Below, one piece after another: positions 24,101-35,264 of a DNA stretch of 64,000 nucleotides (its first letter is position 1; each line of letters opens with the position of its first letter). The position numbers and the translations under genes are program-made. This DNA is from Diplosphaera chodatii (Eukaryota; Chlorophyta; Trebouxiophyceae; Prasiolales; Stichococcaceae): assembly GCA_032358165.1 (NCBI GenBank), contig JAALGY010000017.1, forward strand, positions 186,001-250,000. Direction: 5' to 3'. The notes beneath the pieces are model-generated. The model did no database searches. It had not been told where the DNA came from and worked only from the letters and a program-made list of their open reading frames with translations.

Positions 24101-25760
24101 GCATCCTCACCGTGGCATCGCTGCAGAATGTCATCCGCACATCCTGAAAGTCGCCGACTCTTGTCGCCGTGGACAGCCATGTCAGCCGCAGGGACAGCAG
24201 GGGTGCCAGCTGGCTGATCAAGGCGTCCTGCACATGGCAGTACAGTGAACACTGGGTATAAAGCAGATTGTGGCGCTGCTGTGCACGCTTCATGCTGCCT
24301 CGCACCGTCACCGTGTCACATATGCGTCCGCTGCAAAGCACGGCCATTTGCAGTTTGCTGGAGGCAACATCACTATGTGCACGAGATCCACGCTGGGAGT
24401 TCAGGGTTTCGTTCCACATGAACACAATCCAATTCAGAAGCGTTTGTGGGCCAGCCTGCTCATGTGGCGACACTTGCCGGGGTCTGCGCATGGGATAGGT
24501 GCAGCGCCAGCGACCGAAGGGTGGTAAGCTGCGGCGCCAGAGCCGCGACGCCCTCAACACGGCCCAGGTCCAGGCGCGTCAGCCGCGTCAGCGTCGAAAA
24601 GCGCCCCACGTCTGCAGCGTCAAGCAAGCAAGCGGCGCTCATTCGACCTGCTGTTCCATGGAACGTAGTGTGGGCTGAGCGTCGCCGCACAGCGATGGTC
24701 TGCAGCATCTGTGCACTTGACGACCAAAGAATGCTTTGACAGCTTGCTGCCTACAAGTACCCACGAAGGCCATCTATCTTGCTGGGGGTGTACGCCTGCA
24801 TACTTGTTCGAAGATCTTCCCTGGGGACCAAAATACTTGAGGGTACTTGTAAATCATAGAACGTGGTCAGTGCAAACAGAGCAGTTACCTGCAGGGGACA
24901 GAGCATATGCGCAGTCGAGCACCAGCGACCGCAGCGCCGTCAGCCGCGGCAGCACAGCGACCAGCGTGCCGCGGTGGCGGTCGCTGGTGTCCCGCAGCAT
25001 CAGGCCTGTCAGGCCGCTGAGCCGCGTCCAGGGCTCCAGCTGCATGCCCTCAAACATCCTGCACCGGCACCCGATGGCGGTTCCTCCTGTCAGGCTGGCC
25101 GGCTGCTGTGTGGCATGACCACAACTTTGCCAGGGATTTATGTCAGACGTAATCCTAGCGGAACCCTTGACTGCCATACTGGCAACAAGCTTCGCATGAG
25201 TGCCTATCATGCATTGGCATTGTGCAAGTAAGGAAGTCGACCATGCAACGTCTGAAGCAGTGCATCTGTGGTGCAATTGCTCACGGCATGTCCAGGGTGC
25301 ATAGGTTTGGCAGAGCCGCAAGCGCATCCAGTGCTGCAGTGGCGACGTCGGGGTACAGCTGCTGCAGCTTGACGGTGTGCAGGCCTGTGACAGTGTCACA
25401 AAGCCGGGAGCTTGGTCTTCTTGCTGGAGCCCCTCAATGCTGTGCATGTGTGCATGACATGCATGAGCCAACACTGTGGGGATGCAGTACAGGAAGCTTG
25501 GCGGAACCCGACTCACCCGTGCAGCGGCGCGTGACCTCGCGCAACTCAATGGCGCCCACATTCTTGTGCAGCGTGGCATGCGTCACATTAGCATCCACAG
25601 CGTCGCGCAGCGAGTGGCACACGCTGCGCAGAGCTACGACACCCCGAAGGCTCTGCTCACGATGCGGGTTCTGCTGCTGTACATGGCATACGATGCAGCT
25701 CAGCACATCCGGCGGCAGATGGACCAGATTGATGTGCCGCGCTGTCGCTGATTCTGCCAT
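21175..25760 (-). CDS. F-box/LRR array copy 6 (type B), intact, 725 aa
   Basis: Exons in transcript order: 25760-25517, 25384-25285, 25058-24889, 24611-24478, 24227-24111, 24007-23841, 23648-23502, 23265-23112, 22755-22533, 22174-22076, 21797-21175; 2178 nt in one frame. The start MAESATARHINL leads into LPPDVLSCIVCHVQQ and VALRSVCHSLRDAVD. Exon 3 has LSGLTGLMLRD and LPRLTALRSLVLD. Intron 4 has a GC donor (accccgGCAAGT on the gene strand, 24477-24476). The type B exon 6 begins at gtgcag|CTCCCG and has QQGMCHLAALQGI. Exon 11 carries a GGGGGG run between LLGC and LQELTLECTWW. The upstream element is at 25889-25916. Expected role as for the family; no sign of damage. Confidence 0.87.
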
Positions 25761-26347
25761 GCCAGCGACACAGTACTTAGAGCTGTGCAATAGCAGCACG
25801 CGTGTGCCCACTCAGCACAGTATTTCGAGCAACTGTGATACAAGCAGACAGGAAGACCGAAAATGCCAACGAAGCGATCCACCAGCGTCATGCTGACCTG
25901 GCTTGTTGTGGTACAACTTGTACTAGTGTAGGAACATGATGTTCACGTTGCACACTGCAACTCCAACTGATGGTGCGGTAGTCACTCCTCAACGATGCCT
26001 GCTCAGTTGCATAGGTGGTGGACGGTGCACACTCTGTGGGCAGCGCTTGCCGCCTGCAAGCCTCTTTCAGGCTCACCGTCCAACATCAGCAGCACACGAT
26101 AGTTGCAAATCCGGGCGGCGGAGTCATGATGTTGCATCTTGCACGGTCACTAGCAAGGGAGGTGTGCACCACCACAACTGGTGTGGCTCACATTCCACAT
26201 GTGGTCCAAGGTATTTTGATGCTGACCGCCCTCATGGCCACCCCTTGTTGCTGCAGGTGACAATGTTTTGCTGCAGCTGAGCACCCCAGTGCATGTGCTT
26301 GCAGCATTATGTGCTGATAGCAAGCGCCTGCATGCTGCTAGCGCACA
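25761..26347. other. Spacer between copies 6 and 7
   Basis: 587 bp: the copy 6 upstream element at 25889-25916, then about 430 bp up to the copy 7 stop in which I see no exon, RNA gene or repeat. Confidence 0.6.
25889..25916 (-). promoter_or_regulatory. Conserved upstream element of copy 6
   Basis: CATGCTGACCTGGC (25889-25902) followed by ttgttgt and GGTACAAC. It begins 129 bp upstream of the ATG. Confidence 0.6.
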
Positions 26348-29300
26348 TCAGAGGTAGCTCTGTGGGTCCAGGTCGAATTCCAGCTTCAGCCGGCGCCCAT
26401 GCCTGGCCTGGAATGCCGCCTGCAGCTCCTCCTCGACACCGCTGCCCACCCTGGGGCAGTCGTAAATCTTCAGGCTTGCGAGGCTCGCGATGTGTGGCAG
26501 CTGCTCCAACAGTGGCTGCCCCTCCAGCTCGCTGCAAAAAGTCAGCGAGATGTCCCGCAGCCGCCGGCAGGCGCTGTATGCTCCCAAACCAGCACCGGTA
26601 AACCCCAGCACCCCATGATCCTGCCGGCCGAAGCCATATATATCCAGCCGCCTCAGGTCCGGGAGTGCCGCAGCCGCGGCCGCCACCTCGTCGTCCGACA
26701 GCCGCCCTGTGGGCCGCAGGGTCAGGTCCTGCAGCCTGGTGTTACGAGCCGCAGCCAAGCTGCCGCCAGCCGTGCGAGTTGCACAGCCGCAGCCCAGCAG
26801 CTGCAGCTGCAGCGCCGGCGCACGTTGGCTGCTGTCGAGCCAGCGCTGTATCTGCTGGTCGCTGTGGACTCCCTCGATTGGAGGTCTTGCGCCGACTGAC
26901 AACTGCAGGCTGGTCAGCTGTGTCAGCCGGCCGATGGCAGCCTCGGTGCCACACCCTGCAGTAGGGCAACTCGACATAAGCCATGCAGTCGTGCACAGGC
27001 TGCTTAGCCATGTCCAATACACTTCTCATGCAGCTGCTCTCGGTGTCAAACCTGCAATGCACTGCTCACATCCAGCATGGCTGCATGGAGGCAATGCAAC
27101 ATGAAACAGCTCTTGCGTGCAGGAGCGCAGGCCAGCGCCAACACACCAACGCAGCTGGCAAGGGCAATGAGCGTGTACGCCCACACTTCAAACCAGCACA
27201 GGCTCACCAGGCATCAAGGCTACACCCAGATCCCTCAGCGGCACGTGGGCCGCCGCAAATGCGTCCAGCCAGCTGCCAGCCACGCCTGCATTCCAGTCTG
27301 CGCGATCAGTGTTCTGACCCCGTCTCATGCACAAGTGCTTTGCCGTCTCTGATGAAGCCCACGAAGTTACCATGTGAAGCATGTTGTACCCAAGCACAGT
27401 AGCGTTGCAACACTACTGTGTTCCCCACCTTCCCGAACATCAACGGCATTCCGGTCCTCGTCCTGCCCTGCGTCAGCTCCCCCACCTCCGCCGGCCGCTG
27501 CACACCAGCATACAGTTTCTGCTCCGGGTCATTGCCACGTCATGCCATGCGGGGTCATGCGCGGACCCCGGATGCTCTTGATCATGCTCATTGTCAAAGA
27601 TGAAGGACACGTAGAGGGGAAGTGTACATCTAAGCTTGTCAGGAGCGCCTTGCCAGAAGGCAGCTGACACTGTGCCTGTGCCAGAATGCATAAAGCCCTG
27701 CGCATGCCTGTTGGATGGCACGAGACCAGACATACACAGGGTCCCACCTGCGTTCAGACCCAGGCTGGTCAAGCCGCGTAGCGTCGACAGCTTGTGCAGC
27801 TGCGCATCGTCAAAGCTAGGTGTGCTCCTCAGATACAGCTCGCGCAGCAGTGTCAGCTGCGCAATTGCATCAAAGGCGTCTGCTGGCACGCTGTCTGCTG
27901 CCTCGTCGGCTACCTCGTCGTCTGCTGACCTGAAGTGATTGCCACACTGCAAGCTCGTCAGCCGCGACAACGCTGCCAGGTGCTCTGCATCCGCGCCCAG
28001 CAGCTGCGGGGTGGGACAGCCAACCCTCATCTGCAGGAGCAGGCATCAAGTGCTGCATAAAGCATCAGGCGCTGAGCCAGGGCACACGCCCGGAGCTATA
28101 ATGGAAATCAGCGGCCCTGCTGCATTCAACGACTTGGGTGTCTACATGGCCCATGTTGAGCGTTTGCAACATTGCGCACTTCATTAAGCAAGTCCATGAT
28201 GTCCAGCCGTCGCAGAGTCCCAGCCGCGGGTCGCAGTGCCGCCAGCAGCTCGATGCCGCCCTGGGCCCCATTCAGCACCACATCCCCTGCTGCGGTTGCT
28301 GCTTGCAGCAGCGGCGCCAAAGCCCCACTGCACCTGCGTGATTGACAAACCAGGTGTTGGCACAGCGTCAGAACCCAAAAGGTGCCAGCGTCTTGGACCT
28401 GGTTGCAAGCAGCTGAGATGAAGAAGCTGTGCATCATCTGACCGATGATGCTCTTCCTACCGCGGGCTGCCCTCAACACCCGCAGAGCTCAAACTGCAGT
28501 CGACATGGGCGGCCCTCCTGCCTGTTCGGCTGTTTAGCTGCAACACTTCGGTCGCTGAAATGTGACTCACCCTGCCAGGTGCAGCACACGCAGGCGCCCA
28601 GCAGCTGCCGCCAGGTCGGCCACATCCTCGGCCGTCACCTCGTAGCAAGTCAGCCGCAGCTCCCGCAGGGTGTTACACGGTGAGACTGCCCGCAAAAGGT
28701 CTTCACTGGCTGGCCGCCTGCAGTGCAGCAACAGCGTTCGATGCTCAGGGCTTTGATCGGGCAGCAGCGCTGGGCTGGGCTGCCACTGGTGGGCAGCCTT
28801 CGAAGCACACGCAGCATGGGCGGCCGCAGGTATGTCGGAGGCCATGTAGCAACGCTGCTCCGCAACACATTCACTGGCGCACAGCCTACAGAGCCCACCC
28901 TTCACAGCACCTGAAGGGCGCGTCTGGCGGCCAGGGCGCCAGATCCAGCGCTGCCTGGCCGCGGACACCGTATAGCGCCGCCAGGTGGCACACACCCTGC
29001 AGCGGCAGGATTGCGCACTGCCCCGGACGGTTCCCGTAGGCATCGCCCACGCTGCGCGTGTTGTGAGGCGACACCTGCACAAGCAGCTGCAGGCCGTTTG
29101 CCTCGGAGGCAGGCGATGTTCGCTGTTGGAGCGCAGTCCACCCTGGCACATGCAGGTCAGCTCTCATGCACCACAACTTGGCATCCGATGAACGACCCAG
29201 CAGATGGGTGTGCTTCGAATGCTTGAGATCTGACCACTGTCACCGTGCCGTCGCTGCAGAGCGTCAGCTCCTCGCCATACTCAGTGCCAGTCACCAGGGA

Positions 29301-30629
29301 CAGCCGCCTCAGCCGTGTCAGGGGAAGCAGTGGCGACAGCTCACTCAAATCGCTCAGTGCAGTGACCTGCACAGAAACGTACGGTCAAGACCCGTCATGC
29401 GTGTGAGCATGGCAACCTCCTGCTGCCATGTCCACACCACAGTGCCACACACCATGTCACATCCACAACCACAGGCTCCGCTGCCTGCAGGCTACTGTAC
29501 CCAGGGGCCATCGTCTGTAGACGCTGTGTGCGAGAGCTGTAGCGCCAAAGACTGCAGGTTGGGCAGCTGCGCCGCCACAGCCGGGACACCTTCGGCAACG
29601 CCCAGATCCAGGTGGGTCAGCCGCGACAGGCTCCCCAGCTGCATGTCTGCAGCATCAGGGAATGCACATGCGGGCGGCTGGGACTCTAGGACGGGAAACA
29701 GGTCAGGGGCCATGCAGATGCGGTTGGCACAGTCACTGCTGTCTGCACGCCCACCCGCAGCCGACAGAAAGCAGTTTGGGAGCACGAGCGACTGCAGTGC
29801 CGTCAGCCGCGGCAGCATGGCGGCCAGCGTGCCATCGCGGCTGCCCACGGTGTCATGCAGCGTCAGGTGCGTCAGGCCGCTGAGCCGCGTCCAGTCCTCC
29901 GGCTGCATGGCCCCCACCTCCCTGTACAAACAAGCGAGAAGAGCGTCGGCAACGGTGCAGCTGCCACCTGAGGCACCACAGCCACAGGGTCGACAGGGTT
30001 GGCACTGTGTCCGGGTTGAATGGGCCTGTGGTAAGTAACACTGGAGTGCCTGGCAATGCAACAGCAAGCCGGTCTTACATCGCTATGGTGCATGCCATGT
30101 AAGGGTTCGTCATCAGCGGCACACACGGTGATAGCTAAAGGAATTGCTCACGGCAAGTTGAGGGAGCGCAGGTGCGGCACAGCGAGAAGCGCCTCCCACA
30201 TTGGACCTGCGGCTTCGGGGTGGAGCTGCTGCAGCTTGACTGTGTGCAGCCCTGCGACAGTGAACAGAGAAGGGTCAACGAATGGCGGACCTACTTTCTT
30301 GTCAGTGCACACGCTTGCAGCACAGGAAGGCGCACAACATGTCAAATTGAGTCAACGCTACATGGCCGCTCAGACCGGATCGCATCACCTGTGCAGCGAC
30401 GGATGGTGCTGTGCAGCTCAACAACACCCACGTTGGCGTGAAAGGCAGCATGTGTCACAACAGAGTCCACAGCATGTCGCAGCGAGCGGCACACGCTGCG
30501 CAGGGCTGCGACATCGTCCAGCCTCTGATCGCGCTGCCAGGCGTCCTGTTGTAGATGACGCACAACGCAGCTGAGCTCATCCTTTGGCAGGTCAACGATC
30601 GTCATGCGCGGTGCTGCCGAATCTGTCAT
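26348..30629 (-). CDS. F-box/LRR array copy 7 (type B), intact, 731 aa
   Basis: Exons in transcript order: 30629-30389, 30251-30152, 29921-29755, 29646-29501, 29366-29244, 29074-28911, 28717-28571, 28333-28180, 28003-27748, 27297-27208, 26955-26348; 2196 nt, open. Start MTDSAAPRMTIVDLP; F-box LPKDELSCVVRHLQQ and VAALRSVCRSLRHAVD. The exon 4 donor was taken at ctgg|GTACAG, the only phase-0 GT near the expected end; this makes the exon 146 nt, longer than in copies 6 and 11 (134 nt). Exon 9 (256 nt) carries a degenerate ADDEVADEAAD insert shared with copy 1. The C-terminus is DLDPQSYL. The upstream element is about 650 bp away (31276), with a MITE-like element in between. It is divergently arranged with ALG3. 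Confidence 0.86.
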
Positions 30630-30764
30630 GGCGGCGCCGCCTCCAGAGGCAGCAGGTGTGGCGATTGAGAGCTTGAGGTTGGTGCTTGCTCAGATGGGGG
30701 TCGATCACAGAGCTGTGTTGGGCAGAACAATAGGTTTGGATAAAGCTATTATCAGCATGTCATC

Positions 30765-30800
30765 GTCCGCGTCTGCGTCTGCGTCCGCGTCCGCGTCCGC
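30765..30800. repeat. Hexanucleotide microsatellite (GTCYGC)6
   Basis: Six uninterrupted units of GTCCGC or GTCTGC. Not inside a supported gene. Confidence 0.9.
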
Positions 30801-30831
30801 TCAGCATAACGCATAGCGGGCAGCGCAACAG

Positions 30832-31105
30832 CTAAATCAGGTCAAGATGCAAGGGATATAACTCTATAATCGTACCGGCTGTTGAGAGCGCGCCGCGAGG
30901 CGCCGCACCATATACAGTGCATTCCACACAGTCTACAGACGATTCTTGACTGAGTCGACCACGCTGAGCAGCGCGGCACGTCGCGCTTGCGTCTCAGCGG
31001 GCTAGAAACGCTCACACGGGTGTCATCGCGACAACGCTTTGTTTAGGGTTTAGGGTTTAGGCGGCATTGTTACAGCTATTTCCCTTGCATCTTGACCTTC
31101 TTTAG
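30832..31105. mobile_element. MITE-like element with terminal inverted repeats
   Basis: The ends are AGGTCAAGATGCAAGGGA (30839-30856) and its exact reverse complement (31081-31098), 18 bp without mismatch. The match continues outward to CTAAA/TTTAG (30832 and 31105) with two mismatches and a few bases inward. Total 274 bp, with no coding capacity. A target-site duplication is not evident. Inside lies a short TTTAGGG array (31042-31060). Size and ends fit a non-autonomous DNA transposon; no transposase is in the window. Other copies were not found here. Confidence 0.65.
31042..31060. repeat. Interstitial TTTAGGG telomere-type repeats
   Basis: Two full TTTAGGG units plus TTTAG, inside the MITE-like element and about 560 bp upstream of ALG3. 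Too short for a chromosome end and flanked by genes on both sides. Short telomere motifs also occur as 'telo boxes' in plant promoters, so a regulatory role for ALG3 or copy 7 is possible but unproven. Confidence 0.85.
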
Positions 31106-31275
31106 GAGCCCCGTAGCTGGCAGGGGTGGTTGATAAACTATCAAACTTTCTTCGACAACCGTACCACCCCTATCGTCACGTCTGGTACGAGCAGCACCAT
31201 TGCCGGTACATGCATGCCATGCGAAACATTGTGTTGCAGGTGACCCAGCCAGCGAATGCTACAGCTTCCCTGCAA

Positions 31276-31306
31276 GCGTGCTGACCTGGCTGCCACGTCC
31301 AGTACT
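31276..31306 (-). promoter_or_regulatory. Conserved upstream element of copy 7
   Basis: GCGTGCTGACCTGGC followed by tgccacgtcc and AGTACTCC. It is the most distant instance, 647 bp from its ATG, with the MITE-like element accounting for about 270 bp of the difference. Confidence 0.5.
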
Positions 31307-31620
31307 CCAGTTGTCCATGTACCAGGATAGATGGCAGGCGCTCAGCTTGCAGACAGCATCGCTTGAGGGCTATTTGACGGCGCAGCTGGGCTGCGGCAGG
31401 AGTGCTGTGGCCAGGACTCGTTGTCGCATCGCAGCTCACAAAGCGTGGTATGTGGGAGCGGGCATAGCCTTGCAAGCCCTTGCAATGTGGGTGAGCAGAC
31501 CCACGGGCAGCGGCTGATGCAGCAGTGCCTCGCAGCGTGCCGCATGCTCAAGCCCTCGCAGAATTGAGCGCATGCTGAGATCATAATCAGCACAGCGACA
31601 GGCCCGGCGGCATCGGCGGA

Positions 31621-34600
31621 ATGCTGCGCCGCGCCATGCGGCGCATGTGCAACCCATCAGACACAGCTGCGGCGGCAGCGGCAGCACTGGCGGTGTTGAC
31701 TGTGGAGGCGGTGCTGTGCCCGCTCATCGTCTGGGCCGTGCCATGTGAGCTGCGTGGCTAATGCCGCACGCTGCTGCGGCCTGCATGCGCATGCCCATAT
31801 GCCCGCAATAATGTGTCATTGATCGTCAGGCATGCTGCGTCAGGATGCACGACTGGCAATTGTCCTGCGGGCGGCTGACTCTAGGGTGGCTCCTGTGTGT
31901 GTGTAGACACGGAGATCGACTGGCAGGCCTACATGGAGCAAACTGCAACCTTCCTGAAGGTGTGCTTCTGCCCCCGCCGCGGGCTGCAGTGTTGTCACAG
32001 CCCAGCCAATGACGCAGGGGCATGCCGCCGTGACACACCAGCCCTTCGAGCTGAGACGAGGTGCTGAGCACGCAAACTTGGGGGGCGCTCACCGCAGGGC
32101 GAGCGGGACTACCAGGCCATCCGCGGGGGGACCGGGCCGCTGGTGTACCCGGCCGGCTTCCTGTACCTGTTCTCCGGGCTGCGGGCGCTCACCGGCGGCG
32201 GCGACATCGCTGTGGCGCAGGTGCCTGCATGCTGCAGGGTCTGCAGCGGGGTCTGGTGGCCGGACGGCAGCCCGCATGACTGTCTGTGTTGCATGGCCGG
32301 CCGGCAGACGCAAAACCGCCCTGCGTGATGCGGTCATGTGACGCCATGCAGGCGCTGTTTGCAGCGATGTACCTGGCGACGCAGGCGGCGGCGCTGGCGC
32401 TGTACGTGCGCTCCAAGGTAGGCACGGACTGTGGTGCACCGGGTGCGACTGCCTGTGCATTTTCTGCGCCCGCTCATCATGGAACCCGCCGCCGCAGCCG
32501 CCGCCGCTGCTGCGCCGGACGGCGCCGCAGCTCGTGGTGCTGCTGCTGCTGCGCTGCAGCTGCGGCTACGTGCGCAGCCAGTAGACGGCTGTCACTGCCA
32601 GCTGTGCACCGCAGGGTGCGCTCGCAGACGGTGACAGACACGGCCCCGTGCCCACCGCTGGCCAGCAGGAGCGGCCGGCTCTGCGGCAAGCAGTCACTCC
32701 ACAGCGGCACCCGTCCCCTGCAGGGCCGCTCGACAGCCTGCGTCACCTGTCCACGCCCACCCCTGGCCAAACAGGGGCGGGCTGCACACCTCTGCCGTCA
32801 GCCTGACAGCAGTCCGCATGCTGATCCTGGACAGGCGTGCTGAAACCTGCGCAGGTGGCGCCGCCCTGGGCGTATGTCCTGCTGGCGGGATCCAGGCGGC
32901 TGCACTCCATCTACCTCCTGCGGCTGTTCAACGACGGCGCCGCGATGTGCCTCGCCCACACCGCGCTGGCGGTGCTGGCCACAGCGGTAAGCTGATGGGA
33001 TCAGATATCAGCAGCCGTACCTGTGCCGGTCACTGGCCCGCAGCCCAATCTGCCTGACGTGCCAGGCCCTGCACAGCATCAGGGGTGCGGTGCGCTGCTG
33101 GCAGTGTTGTTTGCAGCACCACTTCGTGACAAGCCCCAGCAGCAGCGCGGGCAAGGCTGTGGCATGGGTGAGGTTCATCCTCAGCAGCGGCTTCTTTGTG
33201 TCGCCTCGGCGGTGATGGTGACTGCTGTCTGCAGCAAAGACAGCACACTGCTGTGGTTGCAGAGGCGGCCTGTGGTGGCGGTGGCGCTGTTCAGCGCGGC
33301 GGTGTCGCTGAAGATGAACGTGCTGCTGATGGCGCCGCCCGTGCTGCTGGTGCTGCTGCGGGTGAGAGCCAGAGTCTGTCATGTATGTGAGCACTGAAGG
33401 AGTGGACTTTGCTGGAGCAAGTAGTCCCCACGCCACATCAGCATGTCGAGGCGCTCTGCTCTCAGCTCCGGTACCCCGGAGAGCAAAGCGCCATGAGCGT
33501 GTCCAACCATGTGAGGCAGCTGCTCCTGGAGCCTACAGGCGGCACGGCGCTGCAGGGTGCCCTGCTGTCACTTGGTCTGGCACCGGCACTGGAGCGTGAC
33601 AAGGCCTGCAGCTGCCTTATTCGTGCTGACCGTCTTCAATGCAACCTCGTCTGCTGTGCAGACGGCGACGCCGGCGCAGCTGGCTGCCGGAGTGGCGGCG
33701 GGCGCAGCGCTGCAGGGTGTCCTGGCGGCGCCCTTTCTGGCAGCCGCGCCGGCGTCCTACGCCAGCAAGGCATTCGAGCTGTCGCGCGTGTTCCTGCACC
33801 GCTGGACCGTCAACCTGAAGTTCCTGCCGGAGAGCGTCTTTCAAAGGTGCTTTGAAAGCGGGGTTCACGGTGTTTCTGGTCTTCATCAGATAGCGGTCAT
33901 GCCGTTTTTCAGGCGTTCTCTCTTGCCACCGCTGATGTGCATCCACAGCTGGCATGACCACTGCCTACACTGTGGTGCGGATCCTTTGTGGCCGTCGTTG
34001 TTGTGAAATCCACATCTGCTGAGCAGCGTTGTGACTGAACATCGACATGTTGTACAGCATAATTTGTACAGCATGATGTAGACTTCACTTCACTCAGCTC
34101 AGAGACCCTTCTCATGCTGCAGTCCCGGCTTGGCGGCTGGCCTGCTGGCGGCGCACCTGCTGCTGCTGGCGGCCTTTGCGCAGCGGTGCGGGTTGGGCGG
34201 TCAGGGTTTGGCGGGCGTGCTGCAGTCCTTCTGGGCACGCCGGCGGAGCACCTGGAGCAGCAGCGGCAACGGGGACAGCAGCGCTGGCGCCGATGGCAGC
34301 GGCGCCAAACACAGTGGCACCACCTCAGCAGCCGGCAGCAGCGGCGATGGTGCCCAGCAGCCATGTCGCAGAGAAGCTGCTACAACCCGCATCGCTGGGA
34401 GCACGGCAGACTCTGGTGCCGCTGCCAGTGGAGCTGCAGACAGCGTGATGCAAGCGGCAGCAGGCAGCAGCACGACTACAAGGGAGGTAGTTTGGATGGT
34501 GTGGACCGGCAATTTCATCGGCATCGTGTGCGCGCGGACGCTGCACTACCAGTTCTACAGCTGGTACTGCCACAGCCTGCCGTTCCTGCTGTGGAGCACC

Positions 34601-34747
34601 GACCTCCCGACGTGGCAGCGGCTGGCAATCTGGGTCGCCACAGAGGCTGTCTGGAATGTGTACCCGCCGACAGCTGCCTCGTCTCTGCTGCTGCTGAGCT
34701 GCCACTGTGTACTGCTGGCAGCCCTGTGGCGGCGACAGATGGTGTGA
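31621..34747 (+). CDS. ALG3: Dol-P-Man:Man5GlcNAc2-PP-dolichol alpha-1,3-mannosyltransferase (GT58), 468 aa
   Basis: Transfers the first dolichol-phosphate-mannose-derived mannose onto Man5GlcNAc2-PP-dolichol in the ER lumen during N-glycan precursor assembly. Exons: 31621-31744, 31907-31959, 32098-32220, 32352-32417, 32855-32986, 33263-33361, 33662-33846, 34123-34747; 1407 nt, phases agree at every junction. Family motifs in order: YTEIDWQAYME (about residues 42-52), GGTGPLVYPAGF (about 69-80), SIYLLRLFND (about 141-150), SLKMNVLLMAPP (about 181-192), FLHRWTVNLKFLPE (exon 7), and near the C-terminus GNFIGIVCARTLHYQFYSWY. The hydrophobic segments fit a multi-pass ER protein. About 80 residues rich in Ser, Gly, Ala and Thr (roughly 300-385) are inserted before the HYQFYSW motif, making it somewhat longer than the roughly 440-residue family norm. 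The ATG was chosen as first in frame after the upstream region; nearby in-frame ATGs at residues 6 and 9 are alternatives. Confidence 0.95.
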
Positions 34748-35264
34748 AGCTGCAAGGCCTTGTGTCAGGAAGCTCTGCACATTTGACCTCAGCAGTCCAG
34801 CCGTTTATTACGTGCATTCAGATGTCGGTCCACACCTGATGAAGTGCACTGTGCACGTCCGTCAAGCCATATCTTGCTATGCTGCCTCCAGAATGGTGGG
34901 GGTCAAGAGTAATTCAACACCAAGCAGGCAACAGCCATGCTTTCAACGTCAACTAGACTTGCCTCTGTCCAGACATCTGCTAGTAATGCACCGCCACTCA
35001 CATGCCGCCGCAGGAAGGCCGTCATCATCGAAACCAGCTGTGAAACGCATGTTGTCGCCTCAACTGAATGGCTGAACACCGCCAGCTCCATGACCATACA
35101 ACAGCATTTGGTTCAAGAGATGCATGCAGGCGCCGGCCGCTGGCACCAACCATCGATGACAGGCGTCATGTCTTGCTGCATTGCAGCCGCAGGCACGCAC
35201 CGAGGTCCAGCAGTTGGTTACAGGTGTTCCCACCATCAGGCAACATGTGCGCACGTCGTTCCGT
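34748..35264. other. Convergent spacer between ALG3 and copy 8
   Basis: 517 bp between the ALG3 stop and the copy 8 stop. It must hold both 3' ends. No family exon, RNA gene or repeat recognised. Confidence 0.6.

Larger units (their letters stand above)
30630..31620. other. Divergent intergenic region between copy 7 and ALG3
   Basis: 991 bp shared as upstream region by copy 7 (-) and ALG3 (+). From left to right: a GTCYGC hexanucleotide run (30765-30800), a MITE-like element (30832-31105) with TTTAGGG repeats, a 9-bp inverted repeat (AGGGGTGGT 31122-31130 with ACCACCCCT 31163-31171), and the copy 7 upstream element (31276-31306). No CDS is convincing here. Confidence 0.7.

Noticed and set aside
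29166..30038. Plus-strand open frame of 290 codons across copy 7 exons 3-5
   Set aside because: Shadow of minus-strand exons, crossing exon-intron borders. The protein has no domain features.
30604..30816. Possible small gene ending in a Ser/Ala repeat (70 codons, plus)
   Set aside because: It overlaps the F-box start of copy 7 on the opposite strand, and the repeat part is just the GTCYGC microsatellite. No homology recognised.
31042..31060. Telomere or chromosome end
   Set aside because: Only about 2.7 units, flanked on both sides by intact genes.
32431..32634. Extra coding exon in ALG3 between exons 4 and 5
   Set aside because: Exons 4 and 5 join in phase 0 and match adjacent parts of the ALG3 family. 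The intervening open frame is Ala/Arg-rich intron sequence.
33409..33661. Additional ALG3 coding sequence before exon 7
   Set aside because: Open for some length, but the family alignment passes directly from exon 6 to exon 7, and the canonical acceptor at 33660-33661 keeps phase 0.
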